This document shows, piece by piece, positions 25,717-36,982 of a DNA stretch of 64,000 nt. Under the pieces are notes generated by a model. The model searched no databases. It was not told the origin of the DNA and was given only the letters and a program-made list of their open reading frames with translations. Location: positions 1 to 64,000 of the forward strand of contig DASZLU010000145.1 of assembly GCA_035552195.1 (NCBI GenBank), in the 5' to 3' direction. The position numbers and the translations under genes were made by a program. The stretch comes from CAIKMD01 sp035552195 (GTDB taxonomy: Bacteria; Pseudomonadota; Alphaproteobacteria; ATCC43930; CGMCC-115725). Position 1 is the stretch's first letter. Every line of letters begins with the position of its first letter.

Positions 25717-26207
25717 AACGGGATTTCGTCGTCGAGGTCTTGCGTCGCCGGCGCGCGGCCACCGCCGCCACGGCTCATGCCGCCACCCGACGATGCGCGC
25801 GGCGCCGGCGCCATGTCGTCATCCGGACCGCCGCCGAAGCCCTCGCCACCGCCGCCACGGCCGTCGAGCATCGTAAGCTGGCCATTGAAGCGACCGAGCA
25901 CGATTTCGGTGGTGTAGCGCTCCTGGCCTTCCTTGTCGGTCCATTTGCGGGTTTGCAACTGACCCTCGATGTAGAGCTTGGCGCCCTTCTTCACATATTT
26001 CTCGATGACTTCGACGAGCCGGTCATTGAACACGGCGACGCGATGCCACTCGGTCTTTTCCTTCCGCTCGCCCGAAGCGCGGTCGCGCCACGTCTCCGAC
26101 GTCGCGAGCGAGAGATTGGCGATGCGCGTTCCGTCTTGGGTCGAGCGGATTTCCGGGTCGCGCCCGATATTGCCGACGAGAATGACTTTGTTGACGCTGC
26201 CGGCCAT
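25713..26207 (-). CDS. ssb: Single-stranded DNA-binding protein
   Basis: A 164-residue SSB. Residues 5-110 are the OB fold (NKVILVGNIGRDPEIR, then TEWHRVAVFNDRLVEV and GAKLYIEGQLQTRKW). A Gly-rich linker follows, and the C-terminus ends in DDEIPF, the acidic tip that recruits repair and replication partners. It protects ssDNA in replication, recombination and repair. The gene reads away from an SOS box at 26279-26293 that sits 72 bases before its start. Confidence 0.97.
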   Translation of the reverse strand: MAGSVNKVILVGNIGRDPEIRSTQDGTRIANLSLATSETWRDRASGERKEKTEWHRVAVFNDRLVEVIEKYVKKGAKLYIEGQLQTRKWTDKEGQERYTTEIVLGRFNGQLTMLDGRGGGGEGFGGGPDDDMAPAPRASSGGGMSRGGGGRAPATQDLDDEIPF

Positions 26208-26278
26208 ACGAATTGCCTCCTTGGACCCCGGAAGTGTTTCTCGATGCTGTTTAGCGGCTTGACGTTTTTTTCAATATA

Positions 26279-26293
26279 GAACAAATTGCGAAC
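26279..26293. promoter_or_regulatory. LexA (SOS) box, alphaproteobacterial type
   Basis: GAAC-AAATTGC-GAAC on the plus strand, equal to GTTC-N7-GTTC on the minus strand, an exact match to the direct-repeat LexA operator of Alphaproteobacteria. It lies between ssb and the AAA ATPase gene, 36 bases before the latter's ATG, and can serve both divergent promoters. Confidence 0.8.
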
Positions 26294-26329
26294 AATGCCA
26301 AGAGCCGCGCTAAGGGGGCAGCGTAGCAC

Positions 26330-27973
26330 ATGTGGTTCAAGGTGGAGGATACGCGTTCGTCGACGGGACAGCGTTATGTTGTCCGCTGCACCTCGGAAAT
26401 GGGTGGCAAGACCGTCGTCGAAGAACGGCCTGTGCAGGGCGCCCCAGCGGCGCGAAAAGCGGCCGAGGTACTCGCATCGGCCATGAATGTCACCGCAACC
26501 GTCTACGGTAAGGATAAGGACGGCGAGTTTGTTTATGGCGTTTACGAGCTCGCCGAGGGCGCCGCTGAAGCCACGAACGCGCTGATCAAGAAACTTTTCG
26601 CCGAATCTGCGGCTGCGTCTTTATCGCTCAAAGACCAGCTGCTCGCCGATATACCGACGGAAACCATCAAAGGCTTCGCGGCACTAGCTGCCTCTCTCGG
26701 CTACATCGTTGCTCAACACAAGAACATCAGGCGCACCACCGATCCACAGATCACTTATTCAACACTCTTCCGTGTCTTTTGCGGTGGCGACAATCCGAGC
26801 ACCTATTCCCTCCCCGTCGACGATGCCACTCTTGCTCTTCTTGGACAAAAGCTTAGCGGCATGCCGGGTTGGATGTGGTTGAGCGATCTCTCAGGTCCAG
26901 GCTTGGCGGAGCACCAATACGTGATGCCGCGCGCCACACCCAATAAGGTCACCCTTAACATCGATGGCGAACTGCAGGTCGTTCGGCCGCGCACCGTGTT
27001 TCGCGGCACGTTGCCGGAGACGGGGTCGCAGTTCATGGTCGTCGCACAAAGGGGAAATCGCGCTCCATATACGATCGACAGCGTTGGTCTGATCTATCGC
27101 GAGGAAGACGAAGCGGCCGTCATTGCCCTGATCACGCGCCTCTTGCGGGAGGCCAATCCTTTCAAAAACAGAATTGTTCTGGTCAATCGCGATCTGCGAA
27201 CCGTGCGCTCGCGAATGTCTGCGCGTTCTTGGGCCGATATTGTTCCACACGAACAAGCAAAGGCAGAACTCGATTTCATCGCGGCGTCGGTTCGCGACCG
27301 GGAAATGCTGAAAGCTGAAGGGCTCACCATCCGGCGCGGTTTGCTGCTCTCAGGCCCACCGGGTGATGGAAAATCGAGTGCGATCGAATGCTTCGTGAAT
27401 GAGATCGCCGGAGAAGCGACGATCATTATTGTCGAGGCCGTCGATCATTTGCGCGCGATTTATCACCTGGCCCAAATTCTCGCGCCCACTGTCGTTATTC
27501 TCGAGGATTTGGACCTGATCACAAAGAATCGCCAGAGTTTGTACCCCTCGATAGGAAAAGACGATGTGACTGGCGAGCTCCTGCAGGTTCTTTCTGGGGG
27601 ATCGGCCTATAGCGATGTCGTCACGATCGCGACAACCAATCATCCGGAAGCCATTGACGATGCTCTAACAAAGCGTGCCGGGCGCTTCGATGCGCATGTG
27701 CGGATGGGCTACCCGAGCGCGGCCGATCGCCAGCTCATTCTCGATCTTTATCTCGACCGCTTCGGCGTCGCCGACGAACTGACGCGGCGGCGGGTTCAGC
27801 AAGCGCTGGACCGTGACCTCGGGAAGCTGAACCTCGTTCCGGCCCATATCGAGGAATTCGTCAAAGCCGGGGTAAAACGCGCCCGTTTGGCGCGCCGGAT
27901 TCCGGAATTCTCGGATTTCGAGCCGGGAATCGAATCGACTAGGTCGATCGCGACGGCAAAACCGGCCGTGTAG
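26330..27973 (+). CDS. AAA+ ATPase inserted between ssb and uvrA
   Basis: A 547-residue protein. The first 310 residues hold a small beta-rich start (WFKVEDTRSSTGQRYVV), a helical segment, and a mixed region I do not recognise. The AAA+ module is C-terminal: Walker A GPPGDGKSS at 342-350, Walker B VVILEDLD (about 388-395), and a sensor/arginine-finger region ATTNHPEAIDDALTKRAGRF. This is the classic AAA clade (BCS1/proteasomal-like), so it should remodel or unfold a target. Base composition looks less GC-rich than the neighbours, hinting at transfer. The SOS box lies 36 bases upstream and uvrA starts 69 bases downstream, so it is probably damage-inducible. Function unknown. Confidence 0.85.
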   Translation: MWFKVEDTRSSTGQRYVVRCTSEMGGKTVVEERPVQGAPAARKAAEVLASAMNVTATVYGKDKDGEFVYGVYELAEGAAEATNALIKKLFAESAAASLSLKDQLLADIPTETIKGFAALAASLGYIVAQHKNIRRTTDPQITYSTLFRVFCGGDNPSTYSLPVDDATLALLGQKLSGMPGWMWLSDLSGPGLAEHQYVMPRATPNKVTLNIDGELQVVRPRTVFRGTLPETGSQFMVVAQRGNRAPYTIDSVGLIYREEDEAAVIALITRLLREANPFKNRIVLVNRDLRTVRSRMSARSWADIVPHEQAKAELDFIAASVRDREMLKAEGLTIRRGLLLSGPPGDGKSSAIECFVNEIAGEATIIIVEAVDHLRAIYHLAQILAPTVVILEDLDLITKNRQSLYPSIGKDDVTGELLQVLSGGSAYSDVVTIATTNHPEAIDDALTKRAGRFDAHVRMGYPSAADRQLILDLYLDRFGVADELTRRRVQQALDRDLGKLNLVPAHIEEFVKAGVKRARLARRIPEFSDFEPGIESTRSIATAKPAV

Positions 27974-28042
27974 GGTTTAAGCCGCTTTGCCGCGGCCCAC
28001 GCCACGTTGCCAACCCGCTGGAGCGTCCCTATTTTCTCGCAC

Positions 28043-30898
<2,856 letters not shown>

Positions 30899-31019
30899 AA
30901 GCGAGCGCCACGGCGGTCGGCGCCCCGATCAGGGTGTTTCACCTTACTCGATGGCGAGGCCTGTGGTGCGCCCATTTGTTGGCCTGCCCTCCCGCGTGAG
31001 ATTGGCTATAACCTCCGCC

Positions 31020-32384
31020 ATGAGCGGAAATGATCGCGGCAACCCCATCCACGTGATCGGCGGCGGGCTCGCCGGCAGCGAAGCCGCGTGGCAGGCGGCC
31101 CGCCGGGGCGCGCGCGTCATGCTGCATGAGATGCGGCCGGTGCGCAGTACCGATGCGCATCGCACCGATAAATTCGCCGAGCTCGTCTGTTCCAATTCGC
31201 TGCGCTCGGACGACGCCGAGAACAATGCCGTCGGCTTGCTACACGAAGAGATGCGGCGCTGCGACAGCCTTATCATGCGCGCCGCCGATGCAAGCCGGTT
31301 GCCGGCGGGCGGCGCCCTCGCCGTCGATCGCGATGGGTTCTCGGACCGCATCCAAACGGCCATTGAGGCCGAACCTCTGATCGAAATCCGCCGCGAAGTC
31401 ATCGATACCCTGCCGCCCGCCGATTGGGGCAGCACCGTCATCGCCACCGGTCCCCTCACCGCGCCGACGCTGGCCAACTCCATCGCCGCCGAGACTGGCG
31501 AACAATCCCTGGCCTTTTTCGATGCCATCGCGCCGATCATCTATGCCGACAGCATCGATCCGACGAAGACCTGGCGGCAATCGCGTTACGATAAGGGCGA
31601 CGGTGCCGACTACATCAATTGCGGATTCGACAAGGCGCAATACGAGGAATTCGTCGCGACCTTGCTGGCTGCCGATGCGGTCGCTTTCCACGAATGGGAA
31701 GCGAACACGCCCTATTTCAACGGCTGCCTCCCAATCGAGGTGATGGCCGCGCGCGGCGCCGACACGCTGCGCTGGGGACCGATGAAGCCGGTGGGTCTCA
31801 CCAACCCCGCGACGGGGCGGCGCGCCTGGGCGGTGGTGCAGCTGCGCCAGGACAACGCGCTGGGCACGCTCTACAACATCGTCGGCTTCCAGACGAAGTT
31901 GCGGCACGCCGAGCAAGTGCGCGTGTTCCGCACCATTCCCGGCCTCGAGCACTCCGAGTTCGCGCGGCTCGGCGGCCTTCATCGCAACACTTTCATCAAC
32001 AGCCCGAAATTGCTCGATCACAGCCTGCGCCTCAAATCGCGGCCGAAAATCCGTTTCGCCGGCCAGATCACCGGCGTTGAAGGCTATATCGAGAGCGCGG
32101 CGATCGGTCTGCTCGCCGGACGTTTCGCCGCCGCCGAGCGGCAAGGCGAGATGCTCGCTCCGCCACCGCCGACGACCGCGCTCGGTGCGCTGGTGGCACA
32201 TATCACGGGCGGCGCCGATGCCGTCAGCTTCCAGCCGATGAATGTGAATTTCGGTCTCTTCCCTGATCTACCCGCCGGGGTCATCACCCGCAGCAATCGC
32301 GGCGAGAAGAAACCGCTGATGGCAAAACGTGCCCTCGCCGATCTCGGCAACTGGCTCGAGCCAGCCGAAGCGGCGGCGGAGTAG
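31020..32384 (+). CDS. trmFO: FAD/folate-dependent tRNA (uracil-54-C5)-methyltransferase
   Basis: A 454-residue flavoprotein that makes m5U54 (ribothymidine) in the tRNA T loop using 5,10-methylenetetrahydrofolate and FAD. The dinucleotide motif GGGLAGSEAA is at the N-terminus, followed by HEMRPVRSTDAHRTDKFAELVCSNS and, mid-protein, FNGCLPIEVMAARG, all diagnostic. ATG 31020 is chosen at the family N-terminus; upstream in-frame codons are unrelated. The TPR/O-GlcNAc-transferase-like gene begins six bases after the stop. Confidence 0.95.
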   Translation: MSGNDRGNPIHVIGGGLAGSEAAWQAARRGARVMLHEMRPVRSTDAHRTDKFAELVCSNSLRSDDAENNAVGLLHEEMRRCDSLIMRAADASRLPAGGALAVDRDGFSDRIQTAIEAEPLIEIRREVIDTLPPADWGSTVIATGPLTAPTLANSIAAETGEQSLAFFDAIAPIIYADSIDPTKTWRQSRYDKGDGADYINCGFDKAQYEEFVATLLAADAVAFHEWEANTPYFNGCLPIEVMAARGADTLRWGPMKPVGLTNPATGRRAWAVVQLRQDNALGTLYNIVGFQTKLRHAEQVRVFRTIPGLEHSEFARLGGLHRNTFINSPKLLDHSLRLKSRPKIRFAGQITGVEGYIESAAIGLLAGRFAAAERQGEMLAPPPPTTALGALVAHITGGADAVSFQPMNVNFGLFPDLPAGVITRSNRGEKKPLMAKRALADLGNWLEPAEAAAE

Positions 32385-32390
32385 CAGCGC

Positions 32391-34469
32391 ATGACGCAAT
32401 CCGCGCTCGATGCTCTCTTCGAGCGGGCCGCGGATGCCAATCGCCACGGCGATCTCGCCGGTGCCGAGAAACTGTGCCGCGAGATCATCGCCGCGGACCC
32501 CCATCATCTACGCGCACTCTTCGCGCTGGCGACCATCGCCTACGATCGCGGCGATTACGCCGCTGCCGAAACCTATGCCGTGCGTTTGGCCGTCATCAAT
32601 CCACGCATCGCGGAAGTTCAGAATTTGCACGGCATGGCGCAAGCGGCGCTCGGGCACCTGAACGATGCCGCCGCCAGCTTCGCGGCTGCAGCCGCGCTCA
32701 TGCCTGACCCGACCGGAGCGCTCTACAACCGCGGCAACATTCTTTTCACGCTGGGCCGCTTCGAAGACGCGCTGAGCAGCTACGACGCCGCCCTCGCTCG
32801 AGCACCCGACGATACGATCATCGTCAACAACCGCGGCAACACGTTGCGCGCGCTGAACCACGCCTCTGCGGCGCTTGCCGCCTACGATCGAGCCATCGCG
32901 CTCGACCCGTCCTTTGCCGGCGCGCACAACAATCGCGGCATCGCCTTGCAGATGCTCGGCCGGTTCGATGAGGCGTTGGCGAGCTTCGATCGCGCGATCG
33001 GGCTCGATCCGAACGACGCCGAGGCACGGTACAATCGCGGTGTCGCGCTGGCCGGCATGAAGCGGTTCGAAGACGCGTTGGCCAGTCACGAGGCTGCGCT
33101 GAGATTGCAACCCGCCCATGCCGATGCCGCCGGCGCCGCTTTCGGCCTCGCCGCCATCCTCTGCGATTGGCAGGATTGGGAAAAGCGGGCCAGCGACATC
33201 GTGGCGCGTATCCGAGACGGCAAGGCCATCGCGCCGCTGATCGTCCTTGGCTTCAACGATGACCCAGCGCTCCAGGCGCTAGCCGCTCGCAACGCCATCA
33301 AAACGCTCGGCACAGTGGTCGCGGAGCCCTTGCCAGTCTATCCAGCGCATCGACGCATCCGCCTCGCCTATCTCTCCGCCGATTTTCGCAATCATGTCGT
33401 CGGTCACACGCTGGTGGATCTGTTCGAACGCCTCGATCGCCAGCGCTTCGAGCTCTGGGGCATATCGCTGGCACCGGCCCCCGACAGCGCGATCCGGCGG
33501 CGGCTGATCGTCGGGTTCGATCATTTCATCGACGCCGCTTCTCTATCCGATCGCGCGACGGCGACGCTGCTCCGTGAGCAGGAGATCGACATTGCCATCG
33601 ATCTCATGGGCCACACCGAGAATACGCGGCTGGGCGTGTTCGCATTTCGCGCAGCACCGCTTCAGGTCAATCAATTCGGCTATCCCGGCACGGACGGCGC
33701 GGATTTCATCGACTACGTCATTGGCGATCGCATCGCTACGCATGATGCCCTCGCTGGGGATTTCAATGAGCGGATCGTAACACTGCCCGATTGCTATCTG
33801 CCGAGCGCGGCGATGCCGCCGCAGAGCGAAAGACCGGACCGTCGCGTGTTCGGGCTTCCCGACGAAGGATTTGTCTTCTGCAATTTCAATGCGCCGCAGA
33901 AGATCACGCCGGCGGTGTTCGAGATTTGGACGCGATTGCTCGCGCAGATCGATGGCAGCGTGCTGTGGCTTTATACCGGCGAAGCGTCACAGCCGAATTT
34001 GCGCCGCGCCGCGGAACAGCACGGCATTGACCCGCAGCGCCTCATCTTCGCGCCGCCGCTCGAACGCGCGTTGCATCTGGCGCGGCTCGGCGCAGCCGAT
34101 CTCTTTCTCGATACGATGCCCTATGGCGCACACAACACGGCGATCGAGACGGTCTGGGCTGGCGTACCGTTGGTCACCTGCACCGGCAACAGCATGGCCG
34201 CACGGGCCGCGACCAGCGTGCTCACCGCCGCGCGATTGCCGGAATTGGCGACACCGTCCCTCGCCGCTTACGAAACGCTCGCCCTATCCCTCGCTCGGGA
34301 ACCCGATCGGCTCGCGGCGTTGCGCCAAAAACTCGCCGCCTCGCGCGCCGGATCGGCACTCTTCGACCTGCCACGCTATTGCCGTCATCTCGAAACCGCT
34401 TACACGACGATGTGGCAACGCCACCGCGATGGATTGGCGCCGGCGGGCTTCGCAGTCGCCGATCAATAA
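32391..34469 (+). CDS. TPR protein with SPINDLY/OGT-type glycosyltransferase domain
   Basis: A 692-residue protein. Residues 5-245 carry about six to seven TPR repeats (ALYNRGNILFTLGRFEDALSS; AHNNRGIALQMLGRFDEALAS; ARYNRGVALAGMKRFEDALAS). Residues 320-680 form the GT41-type catalytic region: RLAYLSADFRNHVVGHTL, IDIAIDLMGHTENTR, QFGYPGTDGADFIDYVIGD, FNAPQKITPAVF and DLFLDTMPYGAHNTAIE, matching the UDP-sugar-binding elements of O-GlcNAc transferases. It probably glycosylates Ser/Thr of cytoplasmic proteins; donor and targets are unknown. It may be cotranscribed with trmFO, 6 bases upstream. The stop overlaps the convergent synthase gene. Confidence 0.88.
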   Translation: MTQSALDALFERAADANRHGDLAGAEKLCREIIAADPHHLRALFALATIAYDRGDYAAAETYAVRLAVINPRIAEVQNLHGMAQAALGHLNDAAASFAAAAALMPDPTGALYNRGNILFTLGRFEDALSSYDAALARAPDDTIIVNNRGNTLRALNHASAALAAYDRAIALDPSFAGAHNNRGIALQMLGRFDEALASFDRAIGLDPNDAEARYNRGVALAGMKRFEDALASHEAALRLQPAHADAAGAAFGLAAILCDWQDWEKRASDIVARIRDGKAIAPLIVLGFNDDPALQALAARNAIKTLGTVVAEPLPVYPAHRRIRLAYLSADFRNHVVGHTLVDLFERLDRQRFELWGISLAPAPDSAIRRRLIVGFDHFIDAASLSDRATATLLREQEIDIAIDLMGHTENTRLGVFAFRAAPLQVNQFGYPGTDGADFIDYVIGDRIATHDALAGDFNERIVTLPDCYLPSAAMPPQSERPDRRVFGLPDEGFVFCNFNAPQKITPAVFEIWTRLLAQIDGSVLWLYTGEASQPNLRRAAEQHGIDPQRLIFAPPLERALHLARLGAADLFLDTMPYGAHNTAIETVWAGVPLVTCTGNSMAARAATSVLTAARLPELATPSLAAYETLALSLAREPDRLAALRQKLAASRAGSALFDLPRYCRHLETAYTTMWQRHRDGLAPAGFAVADQ

Positions 34470-35305
34470 ACGCCTCGCCACGCCGCCCAGGAAAGCCGCA
34501 GGCTTTGCATCGTGTCTTCGCGCGCGAGCCGGGGATCGAAGAAATCATGGCCGATCGCGTCGAGTTGCTTAAGCCGGCGCTCGGCCAACGTGGCATGGAG
34601 CAAAACCGGCAACGCCGCACGCGGGATGGACGCGCGCTCGCGCCGGGCCGCGTCGAGATGCTGTCGTGCCCGCGCCGCGATATCGCGCGCGGTCGCCGCC
34701 AGCGCCGGCGAGGGCTTCAGCGCGAAGAGACTCCCCTCGAGATCGACGCCATGCCCGTCCGTGAGGTCTGCCGGCAGGTAAGACCGACGAAATTGTGCAT
34801 GAAACGGCGCCGCGGCCAGCAAACCGGCGAGCGCGTAAGCGGTCCCGGCGGCCCGCGCCGCCTCCGCGGCGCGGGCGTCTCCAATACCCAGCACCTCGAG
34901 CGCAAGCAGGTTGAGCGCGCCGGACGTTCTGTCCACGTACTCTTCGAGCGCCGCCATGGATTGCGGCGGCGCATCTTCCATGTCGTGCGCACGCGCATCG
35001 AGCAGCGTCGTGAAATGGGCTTTCGAGAGACGGTGCGTGACAATCGCCGCGGCGAGTGGCGTCGCCACCTCGTGCCGGCGCGGTTGCTTGCCCGCATAGA
35101 TCTCGTCGAGCGCATCACGCCACCATTGCAGGCGTATCAGCCCCAGCATGGGTTCGCGCACGTATTCGCGGATGCGCGCGACCTCGTAGTTGAAGGCATA
35201 AAGCGCGAACAATGCGTCGCGGCGATCCGCCGGCGCGAAAAGAGCGGTCTGATACCGGTCGCGATCGTGGCCGCGCAGCGCCCTCGCCAGCGTGGGATCG
35301 CTCAT
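34463..35305 (-). CDS. Squalene/phytoene-synthase family protein
   Basis: A 280-residue all-helical protein of the trans-isoprenyl-diphosphate synthase fold (NDUFAF6/phytoene synthase-like): DRDRYQTALFAPADRRDALFALYAFNYEVARI, then IRLQWWRDALDEIYAG and DMEDAPPQSMAALEEYVDRTSGALNLL. The second aspartate-rich motif of true phytoene synthases is not evident, so a catalytic role is uncertain. In alphaproteobacteria a member of this family usually follows Mth938, secF and secD; here sodB and other genes separate them. ATG 35305 overlaps the CWC stop (ATGA), so both are co-translated. Confidence 0.85.
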   Translation of the reverse strand: MSDPTLARALRGHDRDRYQTALFAPADRRDALFALYAFNYEVARIREYVREPMLGLIRLQWWRDALDEIYAGKQPRRHEVATPLAAAIVTHRLSKAHFTTLLDARAHDMEDAPPQSMAALEEYVDRTSGALNLLALEVLGIGDARAAEAARAAGTAYALAGLLAAAPFHAQFRRSYLPADLTDGHGVDLEGSLFALKPSPALAATARDIAARARQHLDAARRERASIPRAALPVLLHATLAERRLKQLDAIGHDFFDPRLAREDTMQSLRLSWAAWRGVY

Positions 35306-35502
35306 GAGGGCGACGGCGTCCCAGGCTTCGAGCCGCCTGCCATGGCGGTGCGCGCTTGCGCCAAACAGTCCGGGCAAAGGCAGGTTGCGCCGGAAGCGGG
35401 CATCGGCAGATAGGGCGGCGCCTTGCACCAGCAATCGCCTGTAGGATCGCAGGCAAAGCTCGCGTCGCACTTCGAACATCGAATTTTTGTGCCCGCGCTC
35501 AT
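35302..35502 (-). CDS. Cysteine-rich CWC family protein
   Basis: A 66-residue protein with six cysteines arranged as CSKCDASFACD, CWCK and CLCPDCL, a probable zinc-ribbon of the CWC family. Function is unknown. ATG 35502 begins at the conserved region; the longer frame upstream to 35592 is unrelated sequence. Its stop overlaps the start of the squalene/phytoene-synthase-like gene in an ATGA. Confidence 0.8.
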   Translation of the reverse strand: MSAGTKIRCSKCDASFACDPTGDCWCKAPPYLPMPASGATCLCPDCLAQARTAMAGGSKPGTPSPS

Positions 35503-35611
35503 GGCATCCGCCTCAAATTGCCGCCGAGTCTCCGTGAAGCTATCTTCTACCCCGTCGGCACCACGCGGGTGCCGTCTTCCTTTCAGTAACAACCGGTGGA
35601 AAGAGATAAAG

Positions 35612-36211
35612 ATGGCATTTGAACTCCCCCCGCTTCCCTATCCGAAGAACGCGTTGGAGCCGCATACCTCGGCCAAGACGCTCGAGTTTCATCACGATAA
35701 GCACCATGCGGCTTACGTGACCAACCTGAACAACCTCGTCAAGGACTCGCCGATGGCGTCGCAGTCCTTGGAGGATATCATCAAGGCGACAGCAAAAGAC
35801 GAGTCGAAAGTCGGCGTCTTCAACAATGCCGCCCAGGTCTGGAATCACACCTTCTTCTGGAACTGCATGAAGCCGAATGGCGGCGGTCAGCCCTCGGGCG
35901 ATGTCGCTTCCGCGATCACCTCGTCGTTCGGCAGCTACGACAAGTTCAAGGAAGAATTCAAGGCGGCCTGCGTCGGACAATTCGGCAGCGGCTGGGGTTG
36001 GCTGGTCGCCGACGGCGGCAAGGTCAAGATCACCAAGACTCCGAACGCCGTTAACCCCTTGTCGCAAGGGCAAAACGCGCTTCTGACCTGCGACGTCTGG
36101 GAGCACGCTTATTACCTCGACTACCAGAATCGGCGTCCGGACTTCGTCGAGACCTTCTTGACCCATCTGGTCAATTGGGATTTTGTCGCGGCGAATCTCA
36201 AAGCACGATAA
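35612..36211 (+). CDS. sodB: Iron superoxide dismutase
   Basis: A 199-residue Fe/Mn-type SOD that converts superoxide to hydrogen peroxide and oxygen. Metal ligands sit in HHDKHHAAY, NHTFFW and DVWEHAYYLDYQNRR. The Gln in NAAQVWNHTFFW (E. coli Gln69 position), rather than Gly-His at the Mn-type position, indicates the Fe form. ATG 35612 has GGAAAGAG upstream. It is followed by a GC-rich hairpin and then a small membrane-peptide gene. Confidence 0.96.
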   Translation: MAFELPPLPYPKNALEPHTSAKTLEFHHDKHHAAYVTNLNNLVKDSPMASQSLEDIIKATAKDESKVGVFNNAAQVWNHTFFWNCMKPNGGGQPSGDVASAITSSFGSYDKFKEEFKAACVGQFGSGWGWLVADGGKVKITKTPNAVNPLSQGQNALLTCDVWEHAYYLDYQNRRPDFVETFLTHLVNWDFVAANLKAR

Positions 36212-36221
36212 TATTGCCCGA

Positions 36222-36251
36222 TGCTGTGCGGCTCGAGGGGGCCGCACAGCA
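36222..36251 (+). terminator. GC-rich stem-loop after sodB
   Basis: An 11-bp stem (TGCTGTGCGGC with GCCGCACAGCA) and an 8-base loop, 11 bases past the sodB stop. There is no U run, so it may be a weak terminator or an mRNA 3'-stabilising hairpin. Confidence 0.4.
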
Positions 36252-36286
36252 CCGCAACGCACATTAACGATCCAGGGGGAACGCTC

Positions 36287-36379
36287 ATGAAAAATCCATT
36301 GGATTCTTTAGGACAGACTATCGTGCTGGGCCTCGTGCTCACGGTTGTCGTGGTGTTTTTGATCCACGCAATCGCTTGA
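36287..36379 (+). CDS. Putative 30-residue single-span membrane peptide
   Basis: A small open frame with an ATG preceded by AGGGGGA (six bases away). The product is 30 residues: a short polar start (MKNPLDSLGQ) and one long hydrophobic helix ending in VVVVFLIHAIA. It lies 16 bases before the PuuD-like gene, whose transcript it should share, and resembles the tiny accessory subunits of respiratory membrane complexes. No family is recognised; the strong ribosome binding site and helix support it. Confidence 0.55.
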   Translation: MKNPLDSLGQTIVLGLVLTVVVVFLIHAIA

Positions 36380-36395
36380 GCGAAAGGGGAACATC

Positions 36396-36905
36396 ATGCA
36401 AGAGTTCGCCTCTTTCGACTGGTGGAACTTCTTTTTCCGTTGGTGCCATATCGCCAGCGGTGTGATGTGGATTGGTCACCTCTGGTACTTCAACTTCACC
36501 CAAACGCCGACAATGCCGAAGATCCCGGCCGAACTTCGCCCCGGCGTCGCTAAGTACATCCTACCCGAAGCGCTTTTCTGGTTCCGCTGGAGCGCGATGT
36601 TCACGATCATCTTCGGCCTGATCCTCGCCGGGATGAATAGTTATCTGCTGTCGGCGATCAAGCTCGGCATCGGCGATCACAGCACGCATAACACCACGAT
36701 CGGCATCGGCATGTGGCTGGGCACGATCATGTGGTTCAATGTCTGGTTCATCATTTGGCCGAACCAGAAGAAGAACATCGGCATCACGCCCGCGACGCCC
36801 GACGAGATCAAGGCTGCCGCGCGCACCGCGGGTCTCGCCTCGCGCGTCAACACGATGCTCTCGATCCCGATGCTCTATTGCATGGCCGGCGTTCACTTCT
36901 ACTAA
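36396..36905 (+). CDS. PuuD-like (urate hydroxylase/haem membrane) protein
   Basis: A 169-residue integral membrane protein with four hydrophobic helices. The first, FFFRWCHIASGVMWIGHLWYFNF, has two in-helix histidines seven residues apart or so, and further His residues occur near the other helices (GDHSTHNTT; GVHFY), suitable for haem ligation. Sequence resembles the membrane part of PuuD-type urate hydroxylases but without the cytochrome domain. Whether it acts on urate is doubtful; a haem redox membrane protein partnered by the preceding 30-residue peptide is a fair reading. A terminator follows at 36931. Confidence 0.75.
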   Translation: MQEFASFDWWNFFFRWCHIASGVMWIGHLWYFNFTQTPTMPKIPAELRPGVAKYILPEALFWFRWSAMFTIIFGLILAGMNSYLLSAIKLGIGDHSTHNTTIGIGMWLGTIMWFNVWFIIWPNQKKNIGITPATPDEIKAAARTAGLASRVNTMLSIPMLYCMAGVHFY

Positions 36906-36930
36906 CGCTTCCGGCCGCTCGGTGATAAGC

Positions 36931-36960
36931 GAAACGGGGCTTTGCGGCCCCGTTTCCACT
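36931..36960. terminator. Bidirectional terminator
   Basis: A perfect 10-bp stem GAAACGGGGC with GCCCCGTTTC and a six-base loop, between the convergent PuuD-like and response-regulator genes. Stem ends in AAA/TTT on either side. Confidence 0.65.
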
Positions 36961-36982
36961 TCGGAGATGCGGCGGGCGCGCG

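Noticed and set aside
27974..28042. A separate SOS box for uvrA
   Set aside because: No GTTC-N7-GTTC or its complement is present in this gap.
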